Shown here: positions 1 to 7,188 of the stretch, piece by piece | How positions within the stretch are numbered: the stretch's first letter is position 1 | How the letters are laid out: each line of letters starts with the position of its first letter | Program-made: the position numbers and the translations under genes | The notes under the pieces: model-generated | What the model was told of the DNA's origin: nothing | Database searches by the model: none | The model's input: only the letters and a program-made list of their open reading frames with translations | Assembly (NCBI GenBank): GCA_905197115.1 | Contig: CAJJXN010000054.1 | Location: forward strand, 1-9,715 | Source: an uncultured Bacillota bacterium | Lineage (GTDB): Bacteria; Bacillota_I; Bacilli_A; RFN20; CAG-631 | DNA: 9,715 nt | Reading direction: 5' to 3'

Positions 1-1040
1 CAGATTTTAACGGTGTTCACAAATATATAAGAATAACCGATATTGACGAAAATTCTCATAAATATATAGGGAATCCTATTGTTTCCCCAGACTGCATACC
101 AGAAAGAAGGTATCTCGTAAATACAAATGATATATTGTTTGCAAGAACTGGTGCAAGCACAGGTAAAACTTATTTATATGACGAAAAGGATTCTCCTCTA
201 TATTTTGCAGGGTTTCTTATTCGCTTTAATGTAAGCAAAGCTAATCCTTCCTTCATTTTTTATAACACACTAACAAGAAATTATAATAATTGGATAAAAT
301 TAACTTCTGCTCGTTCTGGACAGCCAGGAATAAATTCAGAAGAGTTAAAGAATTATTCATTTCAATGTCCGTCAATAAAGGAACAAACCAAGATTGCAAC
401 TTTTCTTAATTTGTACTATAAGAAGATTGAGTTGCAGAAGAAAAAAATCGAGCAATTAGAAAAACAAAAACAAGGTGTATTTAATCATTTTTTGAATAAT
501 TTAAATAATTCTCACACTTACCGTGTAATGGATGTTTTTAAGATTACTAGAGGTTTAGTCATTCCCAAATCTAATTTAAGTCTTATTAAAACCGATCAAT
601 ATTGTTATCCTACTTATTCTTCGCAAACATCAAATAATGGACTTTTAGGATATTCAAAAACTTTTTTGTTTGATCAACGGTGTTTAACATGGACTACAGA
701 TGGTGCTAATGCTGGCAAAGTTTTTTTAAGAAATGGTAAATTTAATTGTACAAATGTATGCGGAGTTCTACTTGAGAAAGATGAGTTTAACGGATATGCA
801 AATAATTTTGTTGAAATGTTATTAAACACATTAACTCCGAACCATGTTTCGTATGTTGGCAATCCTAAATTGATGAATAATGTAATGGGGTCAATAAAAT
901 TAACCTTACCATCACTTACAGAAATGAAAACATATAGTAATTTGCTGGCAAAGTTAACACTAAAAACTCAATTGGAACAACAAAAACTGGAATTATTAGA
1001 AAAATACAAGCAAGGTTTGCTTCAAAAAATGTTTATTTAA
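1..1040 (+). CDS. hsdS: Type I restriction-modification specificity subunit HsdS, 5'-truncated by window edge
   Basis: HsdS supplies DNA target recognition for the type I complex, holding two HsdM and recruiting HsdR. The frame is open from base 3 and no true start is visible; the TTG at 135 lies inside the domain (LFARTGAS) and is not a start. In order one sees: the end of target-recognition domain 1 (YIRITDID, DILFARTGASTGKT, SGQPGINSEELKNY); a central conserved helix rich in K/E/Q (IKEQTKIATFLN through LEKQKQGVF); a second recognition domain starting near base 515 (MDVFKITRG, TYSSQTSNNGLLGY, TWTTDGANAGKVF); and a distal conserved helix ending in the typical KQGLLQKMFI. The two-TRD, two-helix plan is the family hallmark. 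The gene points toward the recombinase and is convergent to hsdM, so it cannot be read from the hsdRM promoter; its own promoter is outside the window. A terminator overlaps its stop codon. Confidence 0.93.
   Translation, partial: DFNGVHKYIRITDIDENSHKYIGNPIVSPDCIPERRYLVNTNDILFARTGASTGKTYLYDEKDSPLYFAGFLIRFNVSKANPSFIFYNTLTRNYNNWIKLTSARSGQPGINSEELKNYSFQCPSIKEQTKIATFLNLYYKKIELQKKKIEQLEKQKQGVFNHFLNNLNNSHTYRVMDVFKITRGLVIPKSNLSLIKTDQYCYPTYSSQTSNNGLLGYSKTFLFDQRCLTWTTDGANAGKVFLRNGKFNCTNVCGVLLEKDEFNGYANNFVEMLLNTLTPNHVSYVGNPKLMNNVMGSIKLTLPSLTEMKTYSNLLAKLTLKTQLEQQKLELLEKYKQGLLQKMFI
455..476 (+). repeat. HsdS conserved-helix repeat, proximal copy
   Basis: ATTAGAAAAA-N6-CAAGGT matches the distal copy at 995-1016 in 19 of 22 bases, exactly 540 bp (180 codons) apart in the same frame. 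It encodes LEKQKQG versus LEKYKQG of the two conserved helices. Such repeats let HsdS halves exchange by recombination; here both copies are direct, inside one gene. Confidence 0.6.
995..1016 (+). repeat. HsdS conserved-helix repeat, distal copy
   Basis: Second copy of the repeat at 455-476, in the distal conserved helix just before the hsdS stop, with three base differences. Confidence 0.6.
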
Positions 1041-1070
1041 AGGATAATCTTAAATCGGATTATCCTTTTT
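1039..1070 (+). terminator. Rho-independent terminator of hsdS
   Basis: A perfect 11-bp stem (1039-1049 with 1058-1068, GGATAATC/GATTATCC core), an 8-base loop and a T-run ending at 1070. It begins within the hsdS stop codon (1038-1040), so hsdS transcription should end here and the downstream recombinase needs its own promoter. Confidence 0.85.
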
Positions 1071-1090
1071 CATTTGTTTCTCTTGTAAAA

Positions 1091-1118
1091 TATAATGTGC
1101 CAAATTTTACAAAAGGAG
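1091..1118 (+). promoter_or_regulatory. Promoter -10 box and ribosome binding site of the recombinase gene
   Basis: A consensus TATAAT at 1091-1096 follows the hsdS terminator; no good -35 hexamer is seen at 16-18 bp. AAAGGAG at 1112-1118 lies 6 bases before the ATG at 1125. The Shine-Dalgarno decides the start: the earlier in-frame ATG at 1095 overlaps the -10 box and would lie upstream of the expected transcript start. Confidence 0.6.
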
Positions 1119-1124
1119 AGAAAT

Positions 1125-1931
1125 ATGATTGAAGAGTTTAGAAAAAGCCTAAAACAAACAAATTTATCTACCAATACAATTGATTCTTATATTAGGTCTG
1201 CAAAGCAATTTTTTGTAATGTATGAAGGAAGTGTTTCAAAGAAAAATTTAATTTCTTACAAAAACTTTCTTATAGAAAATTACAAGCCCAAGACTGTAAA
1301 TCTTCGTATTCAAGCGCTTAACAAATACCTAGAGTTTATTAAAAAGGGAGAATTGAAACTAAAATATATTAAAGTTCAACAACGAACTTTCTTAGAAAAT
1401 GTAATCAGTGATGCAGACTATAAATATTTTAAAAACAAACTGAAACGCGATGGGAGAATAAATTGGTATTTCGTTGTAAGATATCTTGCTGCCACAGGTG
1501 CAAGAATATCTGAACTTATTCAAATAAAGGTTGAGCATATTCAAGCGGGTTATCTTGATATTTATGGCAAAGGAAGTAAAGTGAGGCGAATATACATTCC
1601 TAAGGCACTAAGGAATGAAACTCTCTCATGGCTTCAAAAAAGCAATATAGAAAGTGGTTATTTCTTTTTAAACAGAATTGGCACAAGAATAACTGCACGA
1701 GGTATTGCATACCAACTTAAAACGTTTGCAATAGAATATGGGATAAATCCAAAGGTCGTATATCCACATTCTTTTAGGCATCGCTTTGCTAAAAACTTTT
1801 TGGAAAAGTATAATGACATATCTTTACTTGCAGACTTAATGGGACATGATAGTATTGAAACAACCAGAATTTATTTAAGAAAAACAGCAACGGAACAACA
1901 AGAATTGGTAGATAAAATTGTTACTTGGTAA
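1125..1931 (+). CDS. Xer-like tyrosine recombinase, probable hsdS invertase
   Basis: A 268-residue site-specific recombinase of the phage-integrase (tyrosine recombinase) family, which cuts and rejoins DNA through a phosphotyrosine. Residues 1-85 form an N-terminal SAM-like core-binding domain (NTIDSYIRSAKQFF). The catalytic domain shows the full set: R127 (TGARISEL), K152 (GKGSK), H215 and R218 (PHSFRHRF), H241 (LMGHDS) and the nucleophile Y250 (TTRIYLRK). It lacks the additional N-terminal arm-binding domain of large phage and ICE integrases and ends soon after the tyrosine, like XerC/D and the recombinases found within type I R-M loci (CreX/PsrA type). Its place between hsdS and hsdM suggests it inverts hsdS segments; that role is inference from context. 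The ATG at 1125 is chosen for its Shine-Dalgarno at 1112-1118. A housekeeping Xer role is less likely here. Confidence 0.9.
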   Translation: MIEEFRKSLKQTNLSTNTIDSYIRSAKQFFVMYEGSVSKKNLISYKNFLIENYKPKTVNLRIQALNKYLEFIKKGELKLKYIKVQQRTFLENVISDADYKYFKNKLKRDGRINWYFVVRYLAATGARISELIQIKVEHIQAGYLDIYGKGSKVRRIYIPKALRNETLSWLQKSNIESGYFFLNRIGTRITARGIAYQLKTFAIEYGINPKVVYPHSFRHRFAKNFLEKYNDISLLADLMGHDSIETTRIYLRKTATEQQELVDKIVTW

Positions 1932-1934
1932 AAG

Positions 1935-1965
1935 AAAAAGAGCATTTTAGAATAATGCTCTTTTT
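1935..1965. terminator. Bidirectional terminator between recombinase and hsdM
   Basis: A perfect 12-bp stem, AAAAAGAGCATT (1935-1946) with AATGCTCTTTTT (1954-1965), around a 7-base loop. The A-tract on one side and T-tract on the other give a U-run on both strands. It lies between the recombinase stop (1931) and the hsdM stop (1967) and should end both convergent transcripts. Confidence 0.88.
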
Positions 1966-1966
1966 A

Positions 1967-3517
1967 TTATTTCAGTCCCAATTCTTTAAGATATGGTTCT
2001 AATTCCTTATCTACTTCTGCGATTTGCTTATCTATTTCATCTATTTGTTTTTGAACTTCATGCAAATCAATAGGTTCCTCTTCCTCAAAAGTATCTACGT
2101 ATCTTGGAATGTTTAAATTATATTCATTTTCTTTAATTTCAGATAGTTTTGCTACATGACTAAACTTTTCTATTTCTTTACGATTTTTATAAGTGTCAAT
2201 AATTTTATCAACGTCTTCATCTCTTAAAATGTTTTGATTTTTACCTTTTTCATAGCATTTTGACGCATCAATAAATAAAACATCATCATTATTTTCTCTA
2301 CATTTCTTAAATACAAGAATAACTGTAGGAATGCTTGTACCAAAGAATATATTTGCTGGTAAACCTATAATAGCATCTAAGTAGTTCTTTTCTTTTATCA
2401 AATATTCTCTAATAGTACCTTCAGCAGCGCCTCTAAACAAAACACCATGAGGAAGTACCACAGCCATAGTTCCTTTATCATCTAATTGATAAATCATATG
2501 CTGAATAAACGCATAATCTGCTTTTGATGCTGGGGCAAGTTTTCCATAAGCGCTAAATCTCTCGTCTAATAAAAATTTAGGATCAGCACTCCATTTTGCA
2601 GAATATGGTGGGTTTGCAACTACAGCTTCAAATTTTAAATTTAAATGTTGAGGATTTTCGAGTGTGTCATCATTTTTAATATCAAAGTTTTGATATGGGA
2701 CATCATGCAGTAGCATATTCATTCTTGCTAAATTGTAGGTAGTAGAAATTGATTCTTGACCATAAAACTTACTTACATTACATTCCTTCGCCACACGAAG
2801 AAGAAGGGAACCAGACCCACATGTTGGATCATAAACATTTTTTATTTTACTTTTCCCGTTTGCAACAATTTTAGCAAGTATTTTTGAAACTTGTTGAGGT
2901 GTATAGTATTCTCCTGCCTTTTTACCTGCATTTGCGGCAAATTGCCCAATTAAATATTCATAAGCATCTCCAAGCACATCTATTTCAGTATCTTCGTGAG
3001 AAAATTGAATATCAGCAATGGTTGCCATAACTTTTGCAATTAGTTTGCCTCGGCTTTTATAGTCTTTACCGAGTTTTGTAGAACTTAAATCCATATCATC
3101 AAACAAATTCTCAAAATCATCTTGACTTGCGGTTCCCATAGTACTATCTGCGATTTGATTAATAGCTTTTTGCAATAATTCAATTTCAAAATCATTAGTT
3201 TCAATACTTGAAAGAAGATTGTTGAAAAGATATTGAGGTTCTATAAAATAACCAATTTGTTTTTGTAAAGTGTCTTTCAACACATCTCTATATTCTTCAT
3301 TTTTCCAAGCAAGTAAAAAAGTCATATCAGGATCATCTTTTAATAGTTCAGCAACACGCTTTTCTACTTTTTCAGAAAGATATCTATAAAAGATTAAACC
3401 TAAGATATAATTTTTAAATTCACTTGCATCCATGTTCCCCCGCAAGTCATTTGCAATAGTCCAAAGCTTTGCATGTAATTCTGCTTGTTGTTGTCTTTGT
3501 TTTTCACTAATACTCAT
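1967..3517 (-). CDS. hsdM: Type I restriction-modification DNA methyltransferase subunit HsdM
   Basis: The N6-adenine methyltransferase subunit transfers a methyl group from S-adenosylmethionine to adenine in the site chosen by HsdS; M2S alone is a methylase and is also needed for restriction. The 516 residues are a usual length. The N-terminal HsdM helical domain (about 10-150: AKLWTIANDLRG, FKNYILGLIFYRYLSEK) is followed by GEYYTPQQVSKIL (202-214), the SAM motif I DPTCGSGSLLL (230-240) and the catalytic NPPY (302-305). Residues about 484-512 form a C-terminal heptad-like helix that in this family contacts HsdS. The start ATG at 3517 is preceded by AGGAG (3524-3528), which overlaps the TAG stop of hsdR. 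The 9-base gap indicates translational coupling. It appears intact. Unlike most type I operons, no hsdS follows on the same strand; a terminator comes directly after the stop. Confidence 0.97.
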   Translation of the reverse strand: MSISEKQRQQQAELHAKLWTIANDLRGNMDASEFKNYILGLIFYRYLSEKVEKRVAELLKDDPDMTFLLAWKNEEYRDVLKDTLQKQIGYFIEPQYLFNNLLSSIETNDFEIELLQKAINQIADSTMGTASQDDFENLFDDMDLSSTKLGKDYKSRGKLIAKVMATIADIQFSHEDTEIDVLGDAYEYLIGQFAANAGKKAGEYYTPQQVSKILAKIVANGKSKIKNVYDPTCGSGSLLLRVAKECNVSKFYGQESISTTYNLARMNMLLHDVPYQNFDIKNDDTLENPQHLNLKFEAVVANPPYSAKWSADPKFLLDERFSAYGKLAPASKADYAFIQHMIYQLDDKGTMAVVLPHGVLFRGAAEGTIREYLIKEKNYLDAIIGLPANIFFGTSIPTVILVFKKCRENNDDVLFIDASKCYEKGKNQNILRDEDVDKIIDTYKNRKEIEKFSHVAKLSEIKENEYNLNIPRYVDTFEEEEPIDLHEVQKQIDEIDKQIAEVDKELEPYLKELGLK

Positions 3518-3526
3518 AGTTTTCTC

Positions 3527-6289
3527 CTATTCATACTTTTCAATGTTGTCGATTATAAAATTTCTAATTTCTTCTGTTTTTTTATATTTCGTTAATAATC
3601 CACATTGAAGATTATCCATTATTTTTGCTTCATTAATTATTCCTGAGAATTCATAATCAGATATCATTTCTTTTAACATTTCCGTTTTAAAATTGACTTT
3701 AGTTGCAAACTCTTCAATTTCTTTTGTTCTTTCTTCGCTCATAAATTTGCTAAACTCATCATCTATTACAGCATCTTCAGTTAAGTTTGGCATAACATTT
3801 AATAAGAACTGTCTAACCAATTCGATCTTTAATCTCAATTCTTCATTAGTTACATTTTGCAATTTCTTTAAGATATCATCAATGTCTTTTTCTTTTTCAT
3901 CAGAATTATTCATTCTAACATTTCTAATTAATTGCATTATGTATTCAAAGTTAATTTTGTCAGTTCTGATAAGTTCTGTGCAGAAGTCTATGTATTTAAG
4001 AATTGATGATTTTTCTATAACTGAAGATCTTGCCAAATCTGAATATTTACTCTTGTAGTCTTGATATTCTTGTCCTGTTATATTTTTAATTTCTTTATTA
4101 AACTCAAAATCCAAGAAACTTTCCAAATGCATAAGTGTTCTAGCAAGTTCTCTAAATGCATATACAAACTCTCTTTGTTTGCTTTCTTCTTTTAGGAAGT
4201 CAACATATTGTGGCGTAGGCGCGATAGCTCTTAAAAATTCTAAATCTTTTTGGAATTTGTCTAAATAATATTGTTTATCTTGCATTAATACAACATCTAC
4301 ATTGTCAGTATTACTAAACAACATTATGGCTTCATCAGTTCTTTTCTTTAGATTTCTATAGCAAACAATATTTCCATAAGGTTTGGTACTATCATAAACT
4401 CTGTTTGTTCTTGAGAATGCTTGAATTAAATCGTGATATTTTAAATTTTTGTCTACATACAATGTATTCAGTAACTTGCTATCAAATCCAGTTAACAACA
4501 TGTTTACAACAATAAGTATATCAATTTCAGCATTTTTCATTTTTTTGCAAACATCTGCGAAATATCCAGTGAAGTTTTCTGTGCTAAAATTAGTCCCAAA
4601 CATAGCATTGTAATCTTTAATACATGATTCTAATTCATCCCGACTATGTTTATCTCTTCCTTCATATTCTTCATTTGCTCCGAATGTGAAGATTGTAGCA
4701 ACTTTCAAATCTGTATCTTTGCTTTTAAACAATTTATAATATTTGACAAGTGTAGGTATACTTGAAACCGCAAAAATAGAACAAAACTTTCTGTTATGAG
4801 TTTTTGTATCATGATGTTTAATTATGTGTTCTGTTATTTTATTTAATCTTTCTTCATGATTGTAAACTTCATCAACATCAATTCCTTTTACTTTTTCGTC
4901 ATCTTGCAAATCCTCTTCGTTAATATCTTCTCTAATTGTATTTACATATTCTACAAAGAAACCAAGAACATTATTATCATTGATTGCATCTTTAATTAGA
5001 TAGTTGTGTAAACATGCCCTTTCTTCTTTCCCATTGCCAAATAAATCTGCTGTTGTTCTATCATCTTGGCTTTTATTTTCTTTAAATCTAGGAGTTCCTG
5101 TAAATCCAAAATACTGTGCTTTCTCAAAATACTTATTTATTTGTTTATGCATATCGCCAAATTGAGAACGATGACATTCGTCAATTATAAATACAATTCG
5201 CTCGTTTTTATAAGGTTCAAGAATAGATGCATACTTTTTAACAGCATTAGACATTTTTTGAATAGTGGTAACTATTAGGCGTTTGTTTTGATCTTTTATT
5301 TGTTTTACTAAAACATCAGTTCTATCTGTAACATCTACAGAATCTTTTTCAAATTTATTAAATTCTTGTATAGTTTGAGAATCTAAGTCTTTTCTATCTA
5401 CCAAGAAGAATACTTTTTTTACAGATTGACTCTCTGCAATAATTTGACTTGCTTTGAAACTTGTCAGGGTCTTCCCCGAACCAGTAGTATGCCAAATGTA
5501 ACCATTATTTTTGCTATTTATTGCTCTATCTACCAAAGCTTCAACGGCATAAATTTGATAAGGCCTCATAACCATTAGGACTTTATCTGTTTCATTTATA
5601 ACCATATATCTAGCAACGATTTTAGATACAAAACATTTTTCAAGGAAAGAGCAAGTAAAATCATTAAGATTTGAAATTCTTTTATTCTTATCGTCAGTCC
5701 AGAAAAATGTTAAACTCTTTTGGAATGGTTTGTCAGAATTCGCAAAATACTTTGTATTAACTCCATTAGACACAACAAAAACTTGAATAAATCTATATAA
5801 TCCATGATAAGAATGTTTTCTATACCTTTCTATTTGGTTAATAGCTTCATCCATTGGAATACCACGTCTTTTCAGCTCAATTTGTACAATAGGAAAACCA
5901 TTAATCAAAAGTGTAACATCATATCTATTTTTATAAGTTCCCTCAACAGTGGTTTGATGAGTTACTTGAAAAATATTTTTGCACCATTGTTTACTATTAA
6001 AGAACTCTAAGTTAATTTCAGTACCATCGTCACGAACAAGGGGCATCTTATCTCTTAATAATTTTGCACTTTGAAAAACACTTTTTCCGTCTAAAAAGAT
6101 TTTTACTCTTTCAAACTCTGCATCAGTAAAAGGTTTGCTTTTCATTTTGGATTGATTATGTAGGTATAGTTGAGTTCTAAAGTTCTTCTCTAATTGGGTC
6201 TCATCATTTATAATTATACTTTTATATCCCAAACCAACTAATTGCTCTAGAAGTTGTTTTTCTAGTTCAGCTTCGCTTTGGTAGTCCAT
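3527..6289 (-). CDS. hsdR: Type I restriction endonuclease/translocase subunit HsdR
   Basis: The motor and nuclease subunit translocates unmethylated DNA using ATP and then cleaves it away from the site. The 920 residues are intact. The N-terminal PD-(D/E)xK nuclease shows D124, E138 and K140 (YDVTLLINGFPIVQIELK) and a downstream Q152-x3-Y156 (NQIERY) as in the HsdR family. The superfamily 2 helicase core follows: Walker A HTTGSGKT (267-274), DECH box (370-373), TGTP motif III (397-400), LLTGFD (598-603) and motif VI QAFSRTNR (623-630). From about 680 to the end is an alpha-helical C-terminal region that in this family binds the MS core. The start at 6289 has AAGGAG 7 bases upstream. It is second in a minus-strand cluster: 15 bases after the GIY-YIG pseudogene and 9 bases before hsdM. 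The architecture resembles the EcoR124I-type HsdR by memory of the family, not by a search. Confidence 0.97.
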   Translation of the reverse strand: MDYQSEAELEKQLLEQLVGLGYKSIIINDETQLEKNFRTQLYLHNQSKMKSKPFTDAEFERVKIFLDGKSVFQSAKLLRDKMPLVRDDGTEINLEFFNSKQWCKNIFQVTHQTTVEGTYKNRYDVTLLINGFPIVQIELKRRGIPMDEAINQIERYRKHSYHGLYRFIQVFVVSNGVNTKYFANSDKPFQKSLTFFWTDDKNKRISNLNDFTCSFLEKCFVSKIVARYMVINETDKVLMVMRPYQIYAVEALVDRAINSKNNGYIWHTTGSGKTLTSFKASQIIAESQSVKKVFFLVDRKDLDSQTIQEFNKFEKDSVDVTDRTDVLVKQIKDQNKRLIVTTIQKMSNAVKKYASILEPYKNERIVFIIDECHRSQFGDMHKQINKYFEKAQYFGFTGTPRFKENKSQDDRTTADLFGNGKEERACLHNYLIKDAINDNNVLGFFVEYVNTIREDINEEDLQDDEKVKGIDVDEVYNHEERLNKITEHIIKHHDTKTHNRKFCSIFAVSSIPTLVKYYKLFKSKDTDLKVATIFTFGANEEYEGRDKHSRDELESCIKDYNAMFGTNFSTENFTGYFADVCKKMKNAEIDILIVVNMLLTGFDSKLLNTLYVDKNLKYHDLIQAFSRTNRVYDSTKPYGNIVCYRNLKKRTDEAIMLFSNTDNVDVVLMQDKQYYLDKFQKDLEFLRAIAPTPQYVDFLKEESKQREFVYAFRELARTLMHLESFLDFEFNKEIKNITGQEYQDYKSKYSDLARSSVIEKSSILKYIDFCTELIRTDKINFEYIMQLIRNVRMNNSDEKEKDIDDILKKLQNVTNEELRLKIELVRQFLLNVMPNLTEDAVIDDEFSKFMSEERTKEIEEFATKVNFKTEMLKEMISDYEFSGIINEAKIMDNLQCGLLTKYKKTEEIRNFIIDNIEKYE

Positions 6290-6304
6290 AAGATTCTCCT
6301 TAAT

Positions 6305-6954
6305 TTATATTTTTCTTTGATAGAAATCATAATATTCTGTCAAAGGTTTTCCATTATATTGGAAGTGGAGGATTCCATTAATTGCTTTTGTTGTGTTCAA
6401 CAAAAGCTTTGCAAGTCCTGTTAAATACATTGTTTGTCCGTTGTATTTAATTTTTCTATCATCTACCACATAACACTTTATATTTGTGTCGTGTATGTAT
6501 TCTAGTTCAGAACCAACCGGAATGTTGCACTTAGCAAAAGAAAAGTTTTCGTTTCGCGATGATATTTCTTCAGCGAGTTGTTCTGCTTGTTTTTCTTCTT
6601 TATTTGGAGCAATAAGTTTAAGATTGCATTCCATTCCATTAATTTCTGCAATTGCCCTTAACAATTCAAAGGCATCTTCTGGTGACATTGCATAAAATTC
6701 TCGAATTCTCTTTTTACCTTCAAAGCTTTCAATTGACCTAAGGTCTGGATTTAGTCTGTCAATGATTTCATGTATTTTTTATCCGACAACCTAGAACTAA
6801 CCTCATAAGTTGCATAAACTCTAAAAGCAAAAGGAATACATTCGCTTCTATTTAATTGTGCTAATCTCTTATTAACATCATCTGCATAACCAATTTTCAC
6901 ATATTCTGGGAATGATGGATTTGTTAAAATATAAATCACACCTGCTTTTTCCAT
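6305..6954 (-). pseudogene. GIY-YIG (T5orf172-like) nuclease-family gene split by a one-base frameshift
   Basis: Two adjacent reading frames make one protein. The first (6954-6751) has the GIY-YIG-like start VIYILTNPSF...VKIGYADDVNKRL (residues 6-31), then runs off after DKK into a stop. The second continues the same family pattern (HEIIDRLNPDLRSI, KKRIREFYAMSPEDAF) and ends at 6305. Adding one A to the A-run at 6775-6780 joins them into a single 216-residue protein (651 nt including the stop). The internal ATG at 6688 has no Shine-Dalgarno, so the second piece is not a separate gene. The first ATG (6954) has AGGAG at 6963-6967. The gene leads the hsdR-hsdM operon and ends 15 bases before hsdR. 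The function is unknown; a nuclease role is suggested by the fold only. Whether the break is decay, slippage switching or a sequencing error cannot be told from this window. Confidence 0.85.
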
Positions 6955-6978
6955 AGTAAAATCTCCTATATAGAACTA

Positions 6979-7007
6979 AGTATAACATAAAAATACAAAT
7001 TTTGTAT
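6979..7007 (-). promoter_or_regulatory. Candidate promoter and operator of the GIY-YIG/hsdR/hsdM operon
   Basis: On the minus strand an extended -10 (TG-T-TATACT, hexamer at 6979-6984) lies 24 bases upstream of the GIY-YIG start codon. No consensus -35 is visible. Instead, a perfect 7-1-7 palindrome ATACAAA-T-TTTGTAT occupies 6993-7007, across the -35 region, where a repressor or activator could bind. No controller protein is encoded nearby, so the operator role is inference. Confidence 0.45.
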
Positions 7008-7063
7008 GGTTTTATTAAATAAATTCAAAAATATTTAATTTATATTTTGGGTGTTAATAAAAA

Positions 7064-7108
7064 GAACCGAACCTGGAACTATATCTTAGGAGGAGATTGT
7101 TCTACCCC
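7064..7108 (-). other. tRNA-like fragment (D-loop to T-loop), possible remnant of tRNA-Arg(CCT)
   Basis: Read on the minus strand, the segment has tRNA order and spacing. There is a D-loop/D-stem end GGGGTAGAAC, one spacer base, a five-base anticodon stem (ATCTC with GATAT, four of five pairs), and a seven-base loop CTCCTAA with U33 and anticodon CCT at 7086-7092. A four-base variable loop AGTT, CCAGG and a T-loop-like TTCGGTT follow. No acceptor stem, 5' D-stem strand or pairing 3' T-stem is present, so it cannot be a working tRNA. It lies in the 234-base gap between the divergent hsd operon and the small-gene cluster. A chance match is possible, but the spacing agreement and the second fragment at 8672-8715 argue against it. 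Confidence 0.4.
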
Positions 7109-7166
7109 ATATATTTAATTTTTTTGTTAAAAGACTTGCAAAAGAATTGAAAGTACGGTAAAAGAC

Positions 7167-7188
7167 AAACACCTGTAAAGAGGTGTTT
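7167..7188 (+). promoter_or_regulatory. Hairpin covering the ribosome binding site of the small-gene cluster
   Basis: AAACACCT (7167-7174) pairs perfectly over 8 bp with AGGTGTTT (7181-7188) around the loop GTAAAG. The 3' strand runs up to the ATG at 7189, and part of the Shine-Dalgarno (AAAGAGG, 7177-7183) is within the stem. No T-run follows, so it is not a terminator. It would hinder translation initiation when folded; a regulatory role is inference. Upstream TTGCAA (7136-7141) with a weak TAAAAG at 7159-7164 is the only promoter-like pair seen, and it is poor. Confidence 0.5.

Noticed and set aside
135..1040. hsdS starting at the TTG at 135
   Set aside because: The frame is open upstream to base 3 and encodes expected HsdS residues (YIRITDID), so the gene simply begins outside the window.
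1095..1124. Earlier ATG of the recombinase at 1095
   Set aside because: It overlaps the TATAAT box and has no Shine-Dalgarno; the ATG at 1125 has AAAGGAG at proper spacing.
1125..1931. Recombinase as the integrase of the whole island
   Set aside because: It lacks the arm-binding domain of tRNA-targeting integrases, and it lies inside the hsd locus rather than next to the tRNA fragment; an hsdS invertase fits better, though this is not proven.
3693..4058. Plus-strand reading frame of 121 codons inside hsdR (others at 5066, 5804 and 6486)
   Set aside because: Low-complexity S/F/L/I-rich products antisense to clear genes, typical of shadow frames in AT-rich DNA.
6770..6785. Programmed -1 ribosomal frameshift in the GIY-YIG gene
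   Set aside because: The site is T-AAA-AAA rather than a full slippery heptamer, and no downstream stem-loop or upstream stimulatory Shine-Dalgarno was seen; not excluded, but unsupported.
6751..6954. Separate 67-residue GIY-YIG protein
   Set aside because: Its last residues after DKK depart from the family pattern exactly where another frame resumes it, so it is the first part of a frameshifted gene.
7088..7149. Small gene after the AGGAGG at 7088-7093
   Set aside because: The nearest start (TTG at 7097) is only 3 bases away and gives a 17-codon low-complexity peptide; the purine run is better explained as the complement of the CTCCTCC of the tRNA-like fragment.
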